From contig JAHBSM010000010.1 in NCBI GenBank assembly GCA_019639115.1, positions 1 through 64,000 on the forward strand: DNA of 64,000 nt, given 5' to 3'. The stretch comes from Acidobacteriota bacterium. GTDB lineage: Bacteria > Acidobacteriota > Blastocatellia > Pyrinomonadales > Pyrinomonadaceae. The position numbers and the translations under genes are program-made. The notes beneath the pieces are model-generated. The model saw nothing but the letters and a program-made list of their open reading frames with translations, made no database searches and had not been told where the DNA came from. This document shows, one piece after another, positions 34,296-44,277 of this stretch (position 1 is its first letter; every line of letters starts with the position of its first letter).

Positions 34296-35807
34296 ATGCC
34301 GCTGCTCGAAATGCGCAATATCGTAAAGGAGTTCCCCGGAGTGCGAGCCCTCGATGGCGTGTCCTTCGATCTGGATGTGGGTGAGTTTCACGCGATCGTC
34401 GGCGAGAACGGAGCGGGCAAGTCCACGCTGATGAAGGTGCTTTCGGGCGTTTATCCGTATGGGAGCTTTGATGGCGAGATCGCCGTTGACGGGAGCCCGC
34501 GCCGATTCCGAAGTATTCGTGATTCAGAAACTGCGGGAATCGCGATAATTTTTCAAGAGCTGTCATTGGTCAAGGAATTGACCGTGGGCGAGAACATCTT
34601 TCTCGGCCGGGAGCCTTCGCATTTTGGCGTTGTGAACTGGGGCAAAATGTATCAAAACGCTTCTCGCTTGCTTCGCGAACTTGGGCTCCCGCTCGACCCG
34701 AAGGCGATGGCCGGTACTCTTGGGATCGGGCAGCAGCAGTTGGTCGAGATCGCTAAAGCACTGAGTCAGGAGGCCCGCATCCTTGTGCTTGACGAACCGA
34801 CCGCGGCCCTAACTGAATCTGAGGTCGAGACCCTTTTCAATATCCTCGAAGGATTGAAAAGACGCGGTGTCGGCCTCATCTACATTTCGCATAAGCTCGA
34901 TGAGGTGTTCCGAATGAGCGATCGGATCACGGTTCTTCGCGACGGTCGCACCGTAGGTACGCATTTGCCGTCGGAGATCAACAAAGACGGGATAATTGCC
35001 GAAATGGTCGGGCGTGAGGTCGGGGATGTATTCCCGGCTTTTTCGCACGAGCTGGGCTCCGCGGCTCTCTCGGTCAAAGGCCTTAGTGCATTCGATGTGG
35101 ATGACCCGGCCCGGCCGGTCATAGACAACATCTCATTTGACGTAAAGAGCGGCGAGGTCGTCGGCATTGCCGGATTGATGGGCGCAGGCAGGACCGAGGT
35201 TCTGACAGCGCTTTTCGGCGCGTGGCCGGGGCGATGCAAAGCCGAGATCTCGATCGAAGGACGTCCAGTTTCGATCAGGTCGCCAGCCGACGCGATACGG
35301 CTAGGTATCGGCTTTGTGACCGAGGACCGGAAACGATACGGACTCATCCTGGAACAAACGATCGCCGACAATATGACGTTGGCCGCGCTCCGAAATGTTT
35401 CAGGCAGGTTCGTTACCGACCGGCATCGAGAATACTCTGCCGTCAGCGAGACAATGGCAAAGCTTAAGATAAAAGCGAATTCGGCTAAGACCGTGGCCGG
35501 TACATTGTCCGGCGGCAACCAGCAAAAGGTCGTACTCGGGAAATGGTTGTTGACCAGGCCGCGTGTACTCTTCCTCGATGAACCGACAAGAGGTATCGAT
35601 GTCGGCGCAAAGCAGGAGATATACAACGAGATCCACGAGCTTGCAAAAGCAGGTATGGCGATAGTACTTGTCTCAAGCGAACTGCCGGAGGTGCTTGGGT
35701 TGTCGGACCGTGTGCTTGTGCTACATGCGGGACGTATCAGCGCGGAGTTCGCACGGGGAGATGCTGTGCCTGAAGCCGTGATGGCTGCCGCAACCGGCAA
35801 TTTGTAA
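34296..35807 (+). CDS. xylG: Sugar ABC transporter ATP-binding protein (XylG-like)
   Basis: This 503-residue protein has two ABC domains, as in the ribose/xylose/galactose class. The first has FHAIVGENGAGKSTLMKVLSGVYP and ILVLDEPTAALTESE; the second has GEVVGIAGLMGAGRTEVLTALFG, TLSGGNQQKVVLGKWLL and VLFLDEPTRGIDVGAKQEIY. The GSFDGEIAVDG block and length resemble XylG more than RbsA. It pairs with the permease 35 bases downstream. No sugar-binding protein gene follows or precedes in the window. Xylose as substrate is likely but not proved. Confidence 0.88.
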   Translation: MPLLEMRNIVKEFPGVRALDGVSFDLDVGEFHAIVGENGAGKSTLMKVLSGVYPYGSFDGEIAVDGSPRRFRSIRDSETAGIAIIFQELSLVKELTVGENIFLGREPSHFGVVNWGKMYQNASRLLRELGLPLDPKAMAGTLGIGQQQLVEIAKALSQEARILVLDEPTAALTESEVETLFNILEGLKRRGVGLIYISHKLDEVFRMSDRITVLRDGRTVGTHLPSEINKDGIIAEMVGREVGDVFPAFSHELGSAALSVKGLSAFDVDDPARPVIDNISFDVKSGEVVGIAGLMGAGRTEVLTALFGAWPGRCKAEISIEGRPVSIRSPADAIRLGIGFVTEDRKRYGLILEQTIADNMTLAALRNVSGRFVTDRHREYSAVSETMAKLKIKANSAKTVAGTLSGGNQQKVVLGKWLLTRPRVLFLDEPTRGIDVGAKQEIYNEIHELAKAGMAIVLVSSELPEVLGLSDRVLVLHAGRISAEFARGDAVPEAVMAAATGNL

Positions 35808-35842
35808 AGCGTACCGAAGAGGCAGAGGCCACTTTCATCCCT

Positions 35843-36988
35843 ATGTCAGATAATCAACGACCGAAGCTGAACACTACGGCACTGCGAGCATACATAATGC
35901 TTGCCGTGCTTGCCGTCATCTGGATCTATTTCCATTGGGCGACACCGGGTAATACGTTCCTAACTCCGCGCAACCTCTCGAACCTGATGACGCAAATGTC
36001 GGTGACAGGCGTAATCGCCGTCGGGATGTTGATGCTGATCGTATCGGCGAATATAGACCTGTCGGCCGGATCTGTGCTTGGATTTGCCGGCGGTATCGCC
36101 GCCTTCCTGATGACGACCCATGACGTCGGGCTGCCGTTATCTGTACTCGCAGCTATCGCGGTAGGGGTGGCGATCGGACTGTTTCACGGCGTGCTGACGG
36201 CTTATTTCAACATTCCCGCATTCATCGTAACACTTGGAGGCTTGCTGGCTTGGCGAGGCGCAGTCAAATGGCTTTTGGGCGGCAATACGATACCTGTCGC
36301 CGACGATACTTTTAAGGCGATCGGGAATGCGAATCTTCCGGTCACTGCCGGATGGCTGCTCGCCGCCGGCGGGATCGCTTTTGTCGTAATAGGAGCGATC
36401 CGACGGTCTCGCTCCGATCTGAACGACGGTTTGGGCGGATCTAACTTGGTCAAGGAACTTGCAAGGGCTGTGGTGCCGGTGATCGGGATCGTCGCGTTCA
36501 TCTCCGTTATGAACGCGTGGCAGGGTGTCCCGGTTCCGGTATTGATATTGCTGATCGTCGCGTCGATCGGAGGGTTTATTATGAACTCGACCGTATTCGG
36601 CCGTCATCTCTACGCGATCGGCGGCAATCCGGATGCGGCGAGGCTATCCGGTATCAACAATCGTCGCAATATCCTGAAGGTTTACGCTATTCTGGGTGCC
36701 TTCATCGGAGTTGCCTCGCTTATATTCACGGCCCGCGTTGGCAGCGCTGCCCCGGATGCAGGTACGCTCAAAGAACTTGATGCGATCGCCGCATGTGTGA
36801 TCGGAGGTGCCAGCCTGATGGGCGGCCGCGGTACGATATTCGGTGCATGTCTGGGTGCTCTAGTGATGGCAAGTCTTGACAACGGTATGTCGCTGCTCAA
36901 TGTTCGGGATTTCCTGCAGGACATTATCAAAGGCTCTATCCTTGTTGCCGCGGTCGGGCTGGACATGATGGGAAAAAAGCAGGCCTAG
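35843..36988 (+). CDS. xylH: Sugar ABC transporter permease (XylH-like)
   Basis: This 381-residue inner-membrane permease of the BPD-transp-2 family has around ten hydrophobic helices. It shows [44 protein letters not shown] (the conserved IDLSxGS loop), [26 protein letters not shown], and the [23 protein letters not shown] motif, then [21 protein letters not shown] long loop with a charged stretch in the middle is typical of XylH. Its stop codon overlaps that of moaA on the other strand. Confidence 0.9.
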   Translation: MSDNQRPKLNTTALRAYIMLAVLAVIWIYFHWATPGNTFLTPRNLSNLMTQMSVTGVIAVGMLMLIVSANIDLSAGSVLGFAGGIAAFLMTTHDVGLPLSVLAAIAVGVAIGLFHGVLTAYFNIPAFIVTLGGLLAWRGAVKWLLGGNTIPVADDTFKAIGNANLPVTAGWLLAAGGIAFVVIGAIRRSRSDLNDGLGGSNLVKELARAVVPVIGIVAFISVMNAWQGVPVPVLILLIVASIGGFIMNSTVFGRHLYAIGGNPDAARLSGINNRRNILKVYAILGAFIGVASLIFTARVGSAAPDAGTLKELDAIAACVIGGASLMGGRGTIFGACLGALVMASLDNGMSLLNVRDFLQDIIKGSILVAAVGLDMMGKKQA

Positions 36989-37977
36989 CCGCCTATCAGG
37001 CTCATTGTGCGAGCCGGCTGAACAAAGTCAGGATCGTTGATATAGTGTCTCGGTTCTTTCTTTTCAACCGCTTCCTCGATGAACTGCACGATCTCGCTGC
37101 TGTGGGCTCCGGATCGTAAAAGAGATCTGAGGTCATGTTCGACAGTTGAGAACAGGCAGGTCCGGAGCTGGCCGTCGGCGGTCAACCGGATGCGTGAGCA
37201 TTGACCACAGAACATTTCGGTCACGGGGGCGATGATGCCGATCTCGCCGCGAGAACCGTCCGCGAATCGCAGCCTCCACGAAGTACTACTTCCGCGCGTC
37301 TCATCGATAAGATCCAATGGAAAGGCCTCTTCGATCGCGTTGCGTATCTCCCGTCCGGATACGACCAGATCTTTCGACCAGCCATGTCCGCTGTCCAACG
37401 GCATATACTCAATGAACCGAACTGTAACTCCCTGCTCGCGGGCAAAGGAAGCCAGTGTGGCGATCTCGTCATCATTTCGTCCGCGGACAATGACGGCATT
37501 GACCTTGATCGGAGAGAAGCCTACATCTTGTGCGGTCGTTATTGAATTCAAGACCCGATCGAGGGCATCCACGCCGGTTATTTCCCGAAAACGCTGCCTG
37601 TCCAAACTATCAAGGCTCACGGTCAATCGATCCAATCCGGCCTCTCGGAGAGCCGCTGCATGCCGCTCCAGGTCAAATCCATTCGTAGTCAGCGCGATGT
37701 CCTCAAGCTGCGGTTTGAGTCCCGAGAGTTTCCGGACCAACAAAGGAACGTCCTTTCTTATCAAGGGTTCGCCGCCCGTGAGCCTCAACTTTGTGATGCC
37801 GAGGGAAACGAATATCGCCGCTAAGTACTCGATCTCTTCAAACGTAAGGACGTCCTCGCGGCAAGCGTGAGCCGGTTCTCCGTTAGGCAGGCAATAGAAG
37901 CAGCGGAAATTGCATCGGTCGGTCAGCGATACGCGAAGATCGCTGATCGATCGGCCATAACTGTCACGAAGAGCCAT
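36985..37977 (-). CDS. moaA: GTP 3',8-cyclase MoaA
   Basis: The ATG at 37977 gives 330 residues. It is a radical SAM enzyme for the first step of molybdenum cofactor synthesis. The SAM cluster motif CNFRCFYC gives Cys22, Cys26 and Cys29; LRLTGGEPLIRKDVPLLV and the C-terminal second cluster MFCGQCSRIRLTADGQLRTCLFS are present. The protein ends in Gly-Gly, the conserved tail that enters the active site in MoaA. Its start lies within the 3' end of queG (14-base overlap). Confidence 0.96.
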   Translation of the reverse strand: MALRDSYGRSISDLRVSLTDRCNFRCFYCLPNGEPAHACREDVLTFEEIEYLAAIFVSLGITKLRLTGGEPLIRKDVPLLVRKLSGLKPQLEDIALTTNGFDLERHAAALREAGLDRLTVSLDSLDRQRFREITGVDALDRVLNSITTAQDVGFSPIKVNAVIVRGRNDDEIATLASFAREQGVTVRFIEYMPLDSGHGWSKDLVVSGREIRNAIEEAFPLDLIDETRGSSTSWRLRFADGSRGEIGIIAPVTEMFCGQCSRIRLTADGQLRTCLFSTVEHDLRSLLRSGAHSSEIVQFIEEAVEKKEPRHYINDPDFVQPARTMSLIGG

Positions 37978-38944
37978 TGGCACGATTATACTCTTTCGAG
38001 TCTGAGATCGGGGTATCGTCACATTCGAGCAGAGCCGCCGCATTTCGTTTCAGCCCGCTAAGTTTTGCCCTTTTTATAGGAGAACCTCGAAATCGGTCGA
38101 GATACTCTTCGTGCGTGAGGTCGGCGATCATGGCCAGGTCAAGCGAAGTCTCTTGGTTCCGCGGCTCGAATCTGCTTTCATTCGACGGTTCCTGGAATCG
38201 ATTCCACGGGCATACATCTTGGCATACGTCGCAACCGTAGATCCAGCCGTCAAGGTCTTTGGTGATACCATCCGGCAATGTCTCTCCGCGGAACTCAATG
38301 GTCCCGAAAGATATGCATCGACGCGAATCAACAACGTATGGCTCCACTATCGCCCCGGTAGGGCACTCGTCAATGCAGGCCGTACAGGTTCCGCAGTGGT
38401 CTTCGGCCATCGGCGGGTCCGGGTCAAGTTCAATATCCAACAGCAGCGAGCCGATAAATACCCACGAGCCGACCTCGCGTGTTATCAGGTTCGAGTGTTT
38501 GCCGATCCATCCAAGCCCGGCCCGTACGGCCCATGCCTTGTCCATGAACGGAGCCGTATCGACGCAGATCTTTCCGTTCGCTTGGCCGACCCGGTCTTTT
38601 ATGAATGAAAGAAGGTCGTCGAGTTTGTCGCGGATGACATCATGATAATCGTCGCCCCAAGCGTATCGCGAGATCTTGCCTGTGCCCGGCCGATGCGTAT
38701 GCTCATGCGGGGTGTAATAGTTGTGAACAACAACTACGATCGAGCGGATATTCTCCATTAGCCGCGACGGGTCTGAACGCAATTCAGGATCGCGTTCCAT
38801 CCAATGCATCGTGCCGTGATAGTTGAGTTGCAGCCATTCGCTCAGCCGGGCACGCTCATTTTGCAAAACATCCGGATGAGCTATGCCGACCCGGTGAAAT
38901 CCGAGTTCTCGTCCGTATTGCTTGATGTCGTCGCGAAGTGACAT
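37964..38944 (-). CDS. queG: Epoxyqueuosine reductase
   Basis: This 326-residue cobalamin- and Fe-S-dependent enzyme performs the last step of queuosine synthesis in tRNA. It has KQYGRELGFHRVGIAHPDVL at the start, YHGTMHWMERDPELRSDPSRLMENIRSIVVVVHNYY, then the ferredoxin-like double cluster CGTCTACIDECPTGAIVEPYVVDSRRCISFGTIE and GCDVCQDVCPWNRFQ. The length is a little below that of longer QueG forms with a HEAT tail. It overlaps moaA and is probably cotranscribed with it. Confidence 0.95.
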   Translation of the reverse strand: MSLRDDIKQYGRELGFHRVGIAHPDVLQNERARLSEWLQLNYHGTMHWMERDPELRSDPSRLMENIRSIVVVVHNYYTPHEHTHRPGTGKISRYAWGDDYHDVIRDKLDDLLSFIKDRVGQANGKICVDTAPFMDKAWAVRAGLGWIGKHSNLITREVGSWVFIGSLLLDIELDPDPPMAEDHCGTCTACIDECPTGAIVEPYVVDSRRCISFGTIEFRGETLPDGITKDLDGWIYGCDVCQDVCPWNRFQEPSNESRFEPRNQETSLDLAMIADLTHEEYLDRFRGSPIKRAKLSGLKRNAAALLECDDTPISDSKEYNRANGSS

Positions 38945-38978
38945 ACCCAGCCTATTCTATGCGGTAAGACCGAAAGTC

Positions 38979-39010
38979 AAAAAAAGAACGGGCGGACAAG
39001 CCACCCGTTC
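38979..39010 (-). terminator. Rho-independent terminator of the TonB receptor gene
   Basis: On the minus strand GAACGGGTGG pairs with CCGCCCGTTC around a CTTGT loop and is followed by seven T residues, 29 bases after the stop of the receptor gene. Confidence 0.88.
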
Positions 39011-39038
39011 GATCATAAACCACGAATCAGGTCCGGGA

Positions 39039-42000
39039 TCAGAAATTCAGCTTGAAGCCGAACTGGAACTGTCGCGGATCGAAAGCTGCCGTCGAGCGGC
39101 TGAAATACCGGCCGCCCTTTCGTTGGCCGAAGGCATTTACGACCTGATAGAACGGATTCGCCGCTGCTTCATTAAATCGGTTGAAGAGGTTGAAGCCTTC
39201 GGCGATCAGATCGAGACTGAAACGCTCGTTGAACTTGATCTTGCGAGTGATCCGCGCGTCGAGCGAGATGAAGTTGTGCGTGATGCCCATATTGCGGCCA
39301 AGATTGCCGGCAAAGCCGAACTGTCCGGTGAAGCAATTGGCATCAACGCCCGTGGCGCAGAGCGTGCCGTCCGAACGGACACTCGGACGCTCGTTAGTGC
39401 TCTGGAAATCTCCGTTGTTATCGCCGACCGCCAGAATATTGAACGGGCGGCCCGAACCGTATTCGAATACCGGGCTGAACGAGAATCCATGCATGAACTT
39501 CTGGAATCCGTTGCCTGATTTCCAAGTATCCGGAGCCCCAAAGACACCGCTGAAAACGAATCTATGCCGCTGATCGAAAAGTGAGTTCGAACGCTCAGCA
39601 CGGAAATTGTTGTTGTCCTGCGGCTTAAGAAGCGTCTGGAGGTCAGACGAATCATCGATCGAATGCGACCATGTATATGTCGCAAGGAACTGCATATTGT
39701 TGGTGAACCGCTTTTTGAATTCGACATTCATCGCCGTGTATTCCGAGCGGCCATCCGACATCTGAGCGTTCACGTCGGCATATGGATTGATCGGGCCCGG
39801 CGTGCGCAGCGTCCCGGGAAGGAACGTGTCGAACGTCGCCTTGTTAAGTCCCGTCAAAGCCTGGACGAAGAAGTAATTCGGCCCCAGCTTGCGGAAATAG
39901 TTGGCAGCGATCGGATTGATGATCCGCTGTCCGGTGGTCGCATTGACCGCGACAAATCCAGGGATCAGCACCGTGTAGAGCGGATTGCTCGTTGTCGGAA
40001 CCGATGAATAGAAGAACGCCGCTTCGGAGAGGCTCGTAGGAGCGCGACCGTTCGGGCCGCACGGACCGCCGCATGCAACAGGATTATTGGCGGTGAAGCG
40101 TCTGAAGTTATCGATCAACGCCGTCAGGTTGACCTGATTGACGTCCTGCGGGTGAGCAAGGTGCCAGGCACGGACGCCGATGAAGTTGACCGAGATAGCG
40201 GTGTCCTTGTTGATCATGCGTTCAAAGCCGAGGTTGGCCTGGATCGCGTCAGGATACTGGAAGTCTTTGGCCACATGCAGCGTAAATGGAAGGATCGGCC
40301 CGAATCCGGTGAACGTGGACGGATTGAACCGCATGTATCCGTATTGGTACTGAGCACTGGATGCGATACCTACCGTGTTGCCGCCGCCGCAGAGCGCCGG
40401 GACCGAACCCTGAACGCCGCAGACGGTTCCGTGCATGACCTGGAACGCATTCAGCAATCCATTTGACGCAGGTCCGCCGATCGGAAGCAAGGTGGCCTGC
40501 TGCTGCTGCGAGCCGTCCGCAATGTTCGAATTGAATCCGACCGCGAGGAGCGGATGGTCAAAGAATCGGCCGATCGCTCCGCGAAGGACCGTCTTGCCAT
40601 TGCCCTGAATGTCCCACGCAAATCCGACGCGAGGAGCAATGTTGTTCTTGTCACGCGGGAAACCCTGCGTCACACCAAGAGCATCCTGAGCTGTTTGTAC
40701 GTCGGTCGTAGTTAGCGTGATGCCCGTCAGAGGATCGCGGAAAGGTGACGGTGCATATTGATCTGTGAGCTCGATGTCATATCTGACGCCATAGTTGAGC
40801 GTGAAATTCCGAAAGATCTTCCAGGTGTCCTGTGCAAACAATGCGAACGGCTTATTGCGAAGCGAGCTGTTCGGATCACCAAATCCCTGGATGAAAACGC
40901 TCGGGAACCCAAGGCCGTAAGCCTGTATGGGCGTGAACGCCGGGCCTGTACAGCCCGAGATCAGGCCACTGCAGGACTGTTGGCTAAAGTTGAATAGCGC
41001 CGGGAAGTTCAACTCGAACTTTGCGAGCCCGGAGACAAGGTTCGCATCACCTCCGAATTTGAAGATGTGATTCTTCGGCGCCCATGTGATGTTGTCACGA
41101 AGCTGATACCTGTTTTCGCGGCGGTCAACCGGCGAGAACGGATTGGAACCGATAAAGCCGGTCCCGGCGATCTGCAACGCGACGCTGGGTATCTGCGAAT
41201 CGAATTTCGCGTCGCGTCGGCCGTAATTGAAGTAGATCTCGTTGATCATATTCCTCGGCAGGACGCTAGTAACGGAGGCGCCAAATGAGAAATCCTTTAG
41301 TCGCTGGATACCGGTACGGGAATAATCGTTCTGGCCAAGCGTCTGGTTCTGTGACTCATCCTGAATACCCGTGATACGGCTTGGATTGTAGCCGATACGT
41401 ATGTTCAACTGATTATTCGACGTCAACGCCTGGTCGTAGCGGACCGACGTGTAGGTCGTTTTCTCATAAAGTGGGAAAACGGTCTGAAGCTGTGCGAGCG
41501 GGCGAAACGCGACATATTGGCCGTTGGCGTTCCGCGTCAGCGGCACAGGTGCTCCCGAAAGGAAGAATCGCGGGCCGATCTGGGTGCCCGCCGGGATGGC
41601 TCCGCCTGGACTCAACAGCGTACTTTGGCCGTTGAGCGCCGTTTGGGTACCGGCAGAAGCCATTGTGGCGTATGAGATCGCCTGGCTTATGTTAGCCGGA
41701 ACACCCGTTGCGAGCAGCCCCTGAACGTATGTGACCTGTGCCGGGGTCAGCCCTGTGTAAACATTAGTGAACGGCAGAAAAGGAGTCCCGATCGTAATGC
41801 TCGAGGTCGCCCCGCCGACAATATCACCGGTGAAGAATCCGGATTCGCTTCGCTGACGCCGCTCAACGGAGACAAAAAAGAATGAGCGATTGCGTGCGAC
41901 CGGACCACCGAAAGTGCCGCCATACTGCGTGCGGGTATATCCCGGCTTCTTGTTTGGATCGTTGTCGATAAGAGGAGCGAACGCGTTGCGGGCCTGGATG

Positions 42001-42812
42001 CTTTTGTCACGAATGAACCCGAAAAGGTTACCGCGATAGCTGTTGCCGCCGCGTTTGGTGACGACGTTGACTATTCCGCCCGTCGCACGGCCAAACTCAG
42101 GCATGTACGAATTGGTAGTGACCTGATACTCCTGAACCGCTTCCATCGAGACGGTTGATCGGGCCGCGTTGATAGAATTGTCAGTGAAGTCGGCACCGTC
42201 AACCTGTACAAGTGTCGAGCGTCCGCGTTGGCCGCCGATGTTCAATCCGGAAGTCGGAGCAGGGCCAACGGGCCGGCCGTTGTCGCGTCCGACGGTCGAG
42301 AGCGTCAGGGCAAATCCGGTCGCAGAACGCTCGTTGATCGGCAGGTTGTTGATACGAGCCTGCTCGATCGTATTCGAGACCGCGGTACGGCCGGTCTCAA
42401 TGAGTTGGATCTCGTCGCCGGATACATTGACCGTCAGATCAGGCGCTCCGATCTCGAGCTTGATCGTAAGTTCAGCACTCTGCCCGACCGTGAGCTTGAC
42501 GGGCGAGATAACTGTCCTCTTGAAGCTGCCTGCCTCAGCCGAAACCTCATACTCGCCCGCAGGCAAACCGATAAGCGAATAACTGCCGTCCGATGACGAC
42601 GTCGTTGTTCGCGAAAGCCCCGTCGCGTTGTTCTTTGCGCGGACTGTCGCACCTGATACCACCGCCCCGTTCGGGTCGGTCACAGTGCCGGTTAGGTCCG
42701 CAGCGGTTGCTTGAGCCTGGCCGTTTACCAGGCCTGTTAAGGTGAACATCACCGCGAAAGCGAGGGCCAACATTCCGGCCGTCCTTGTCACAATTGACGG
42801 TAATCCTCTCAT
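39039..42812 (-). CDS. Oar-like TonB-dependent receptor with carboxypeptidase-regulatory domain
   Basis: This 1257-residue outer-membrane protein has a signal sequence (MLALAFAVMFTLTGLVNGQAQA), then a carboxypeptidase-regulatory domain (ADLTGTVTDPNGAVVSGATVRAKN, SSDGSYSLIGLPAGEYEVSAE) and a plug domain (SAELTIKLEIG to VVTKRGGNSYRGNLFGFIRDKS), with NNLPINERSATGFALTLS as the plug entry. A long beta-barrel follows, with GVRYDIELTD, FLATYTWSHSIDDSSDLQ and a last FDPRQFQFGFKLNF ending in Phe, the outer-membrane insertion signal. AAGGAG stands 9 bases before the ATG. Oar-like receptors of this size are numerous in Acidobacteriota; the ligand is unknown. It has a strong terminator. Confidence 0.92.
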   Translation of the reverse strand: MRGLPSIVTRTAGMLALAFAVMFTLTGLVNGQAQATAADLTGTVTDPNGAVVSGATVRAKNNATGLSRTTTSSSDGSYSLIGLPAGEYEVSAEAGSFKRTVISPVKLTVGQSAELTIKLEIGAPDLTVNVSGDEIQLIETGRTAVSNTIEQARINNLPINERSATGFALTLSTVGRDNGRPVGPAPTSGLNIGGQRGRSTLVQVDGADFTDNSINAARSTVSMEAVQEYQVTTNSYMPEFGRATGGIVNVVTKRGGNSYRGNLFGFIRDKSIQARNAFAPLIDNDPNKKPGYTRTQYGGTFGGPVARNRSFFFVSVERRQRSESGFFTGDIVGGATSSITIGTPFLPFTNVYTGLTPAQVTYVQGLLATGVPANISQAISYATMASAGTQTALNGQSTLLSPGGAIPAGTQIGPRFFLSGAPVPLTRNANGQYVAFRPLAQLQTVFPLYEKTTYTSVRYDQALTSNNQLNIRIGYNPSRITGIQDESQNQTLGQNDYSRTGIQRLKDFSFGASVTSVLPRNMINEIYFNYGRRDAKFDSQIPSVALQIAGTGFIGSNPFSPVDRRENRYQLRDNITWAPKNHIFKFGGDANLVSGLAKFELNFPALFNFSQQSCSGLISGCTGPAFTPIQAYGLGFPSVFIQGFGDPNSSLRNKPFALFAQDTWKIFRNFTLNYGVRYDIELTDQYAPSPFRDPLTGITLTTTDVQTAQDALGVTQGFPRDKNNIAPRVGFAWDIQGNGKTVLRGAIGRFFDHPLLAVGFNSNIADGSQQQQATLLPIGGPASNGLLNAFQVMHGTVCGVQGSVPALCGGGNTVGIASSAQYQYGYMRFNPSTFTGFGPILPFTLHVAKDFQYPDAIQANLGFERMINKDTAISVNFIGVRAWHLAHPQDVNQVNLTALIDNFRRFTANNPVACGGPCGPNGRAPTSLSEAAFFYSSVPTTSNPLYTVLIPGFVAVNATTGQRIINPIAANYFRKLGPNYFFVQALTGLNKATFDTFLPGTLRTPGPINPYADVNAQMSDGRSEYTAMNVEFKKRFTNNMQFLATYTWSHSIDDSSDLQTLLKPQDNNNFRAERSNSLFDQRHRFVFSGVFGAPDTWKSGNGFQKFMHGFSFSPVFEYGSGRPFNILAVGDNNGDFQSTNERPSVRSDGTLCATGVDANCFTGQFGFAGNLGRNMGITHNFISLDARITRKIKFNERFSLDLIAEGFNLFNRFNEAAANPFYQVVNAFGQRKGGRYFSRSTAAFDPRQFQFGFKLNF

Positions 42813-43218
42813 TGATAGTGTCTCCTTTGAAATGCCTTGACTTGGTACTCCAACTTAGGGCCGATCTCTCGATCTCTATATTGGCTGGCAATATCTCCGA
42901 CAGCGAAAAGGGGAATGTTGCTGCTGTCGGGCAGCCTTTGCCGCCGTAATATTGCCAAATTTTGAGATTCAGACCTGAATTGCTTTGAAATTATTACCCC
43001 AAATCAAGGATTTAGGCAAGTATTATCGTAATATTTTCGTAAAGTTTGCCACCATATTTAAATTGGTCATACCAATTTATGACCCGATTTTCGATGACCG
43101 TTTCGGCAGTTGCGTCTGGTTAAGGGAGCAGTACGTCGAACACTTTGCTAACATTGATCAAAATGCTGTATGTCGGCCGGTCGAGGCCGGCGTGACCGTT
43201 ATTGGCGAATTACTCTAA
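42813..43218. other. Divergent intergenic region between the TonB receptor and MBL hydrolase
   Basis: This 406-base stretch holds no recognisable gene. It is AT-rich in the middle (about 42950-43090). It contains the perfect palindrome described as a separate entry and a stretch of overlapping AT-rich hexamers usable as promoters in both directions, none of which I can single out. The receptor's ribosome binding site lies near 42822. Confidence 0.6.
43060..43078. promoter_or_regulatory. GntR/FadR-type operator palindrome
   Basis: AAATTGGT-CAT-ACCAATTT is a perfect inverted repeat with 8-base arms and a 3-base centre. TGGTnnnACCA with flanking AAT/ATT is the consensus of the FadR-type GntR regulators PdhR and LldR. 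It lies about 140 bases before the MBL hydrolase start and 250 before the receptor start. No GntR gene is in the window. Confidence 0.5.
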
Positions 43219-44175
43219 ATGAAGATCATTCCACTGTCGATCCCAACGCCATTTTATGTAGGCGACGTCAACGTTTATTTGATCCCGCACGATCCTGTGA
43301 CGCTGATCGACGTGGGTCCGAAAACAAAGGCGGCTGAAACTGCGCTCCGGGAAGGCCTCGGTCGGCACGGCTTTAAGTTCTCCGATATCGAACGCATAGT
43401 GCTCACTCATTCACACGAGGATCATTGCGGTTTGACAAAACGCATCCGCGACGAAGCTCTCAATGCCGATGTATTCATCCACGAGTGGGAGACGGGGCAC
43501 CTATTCGGGCGCCTCGCAAAGGATGAGCATCGAGCATTGCTGCTGCGTTCAGGCGTGCCGGACAAGGTTTTTGACGATATGCAGACCCTCTATGAGGAAA
43601 TAAGTCTGCTTACAGATTCGCTTGCCGAAGGTGAGTATTCATCACTTGTTGACGACACGGAATTAGAGTTCGACGTAGGTGCGCTCAGGGTCATACATAC
43701 TCCAGGACACACGCCCGGGTCCTGCTCATTCGTACGCGAGGCCGACCGCACGTTGATATGCGGCGACTGTGTGCTAAAGCGGATCACACCTAATCCGATC
43801 GTTTCTCCTGACCCGATCGACCCGACGCGACGGTACCCTTCGCTTTCGGAGTATCTCGTGTCACTCGCAAGGATACGAAGCTTTGCCCCTACGCTCGTTC
43901 ACGGCGGTCACGGCGAAGCGGTGACGGATTTCGAAGAGATATTCCAAAGATATCTGCGAGCGATCAACGATCGCCAGAGCCGTGTACTTTCGCTTGTTAC
44001 GCCGGGCGGCGTCACGGCATTTGAGGTCGCCCAGCGACTATTCCCCGACTCATTCGGACACGAGGTCCATCGATTTCTGGCAATATCGGAAGCTATCGCA
44101 CATCTGGACCTCGCATCTGCCGAGCGAAAGATCGAGGTCGAAGTGTCGGCGGGGGTGGAGGTTTACAAGCGATGA
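43219..44175 (+). CDS. MBL-fold metallo-hydrolase (LACTB2-like)
   Basis: This 318-residue cytosolic protein has the MBL motifs: NVYLIPHDPVTLIDVGPKT, then VLTHSHEDHCGLTKRI (HxHxDH), VIHTPGHTPGSCSFV, LICGDCVLKR, and LVHGGHGEAVTDF. After about residue 245 a helical tail (RVLSLVTPGGVTAFEVAQRLFPD) resembles the winged-helix end of LACTB2-type hydrolases. The substrate cannot be told; LACTB2 relatives act on RNA or thioesters. It has no signal and stands alone, upstream of a PD40 protein. Confidence 0.85.
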   Translation: MKIIPLSIPTPFYVGDVNVYLIPHDPVTLIDVGPKTKAAETALREGLGRHGFKFSDIERIVLTHSHEDHCGLTKRIRDEALNADVFIHEWETGHLFGRLAKDEHRALLLRSGVPDKVFDDMQTLYEEISLLTDSLAEGEYSSLVDDTELEFDVGALRVIHTPGHTPGSCSFVREADRTLICGDCVLKRITPNPIVSPDPIDPTRRYPSLSEYLVSLARIRSFAPTLVHGGHGEAVTDFEEIFQRYLRAINDRQSRVLSLVTPGGVTAFEVAQRLFPDSFGHEVHRFLAISEAIAHLDLASAERKIEVEVSAGVEVYKR

Positions 44176-44277
44176 ACCGCCGGAGGGGCACCCGACATCG
44201 GTTGACTCGGCCGCGACGGGGCTCTCGGTTTCGAAATGGACCGCAATAAAATGTTATATTTTTCAATTATGGTATCA

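Noticed and set aside
34880..35800. Minus-strand open frame of 306 codons opposite xylG
   Set aside because: Low-complexity Ser/Thr/Pro/Arg shadow of a clear ABC ATPase gene.
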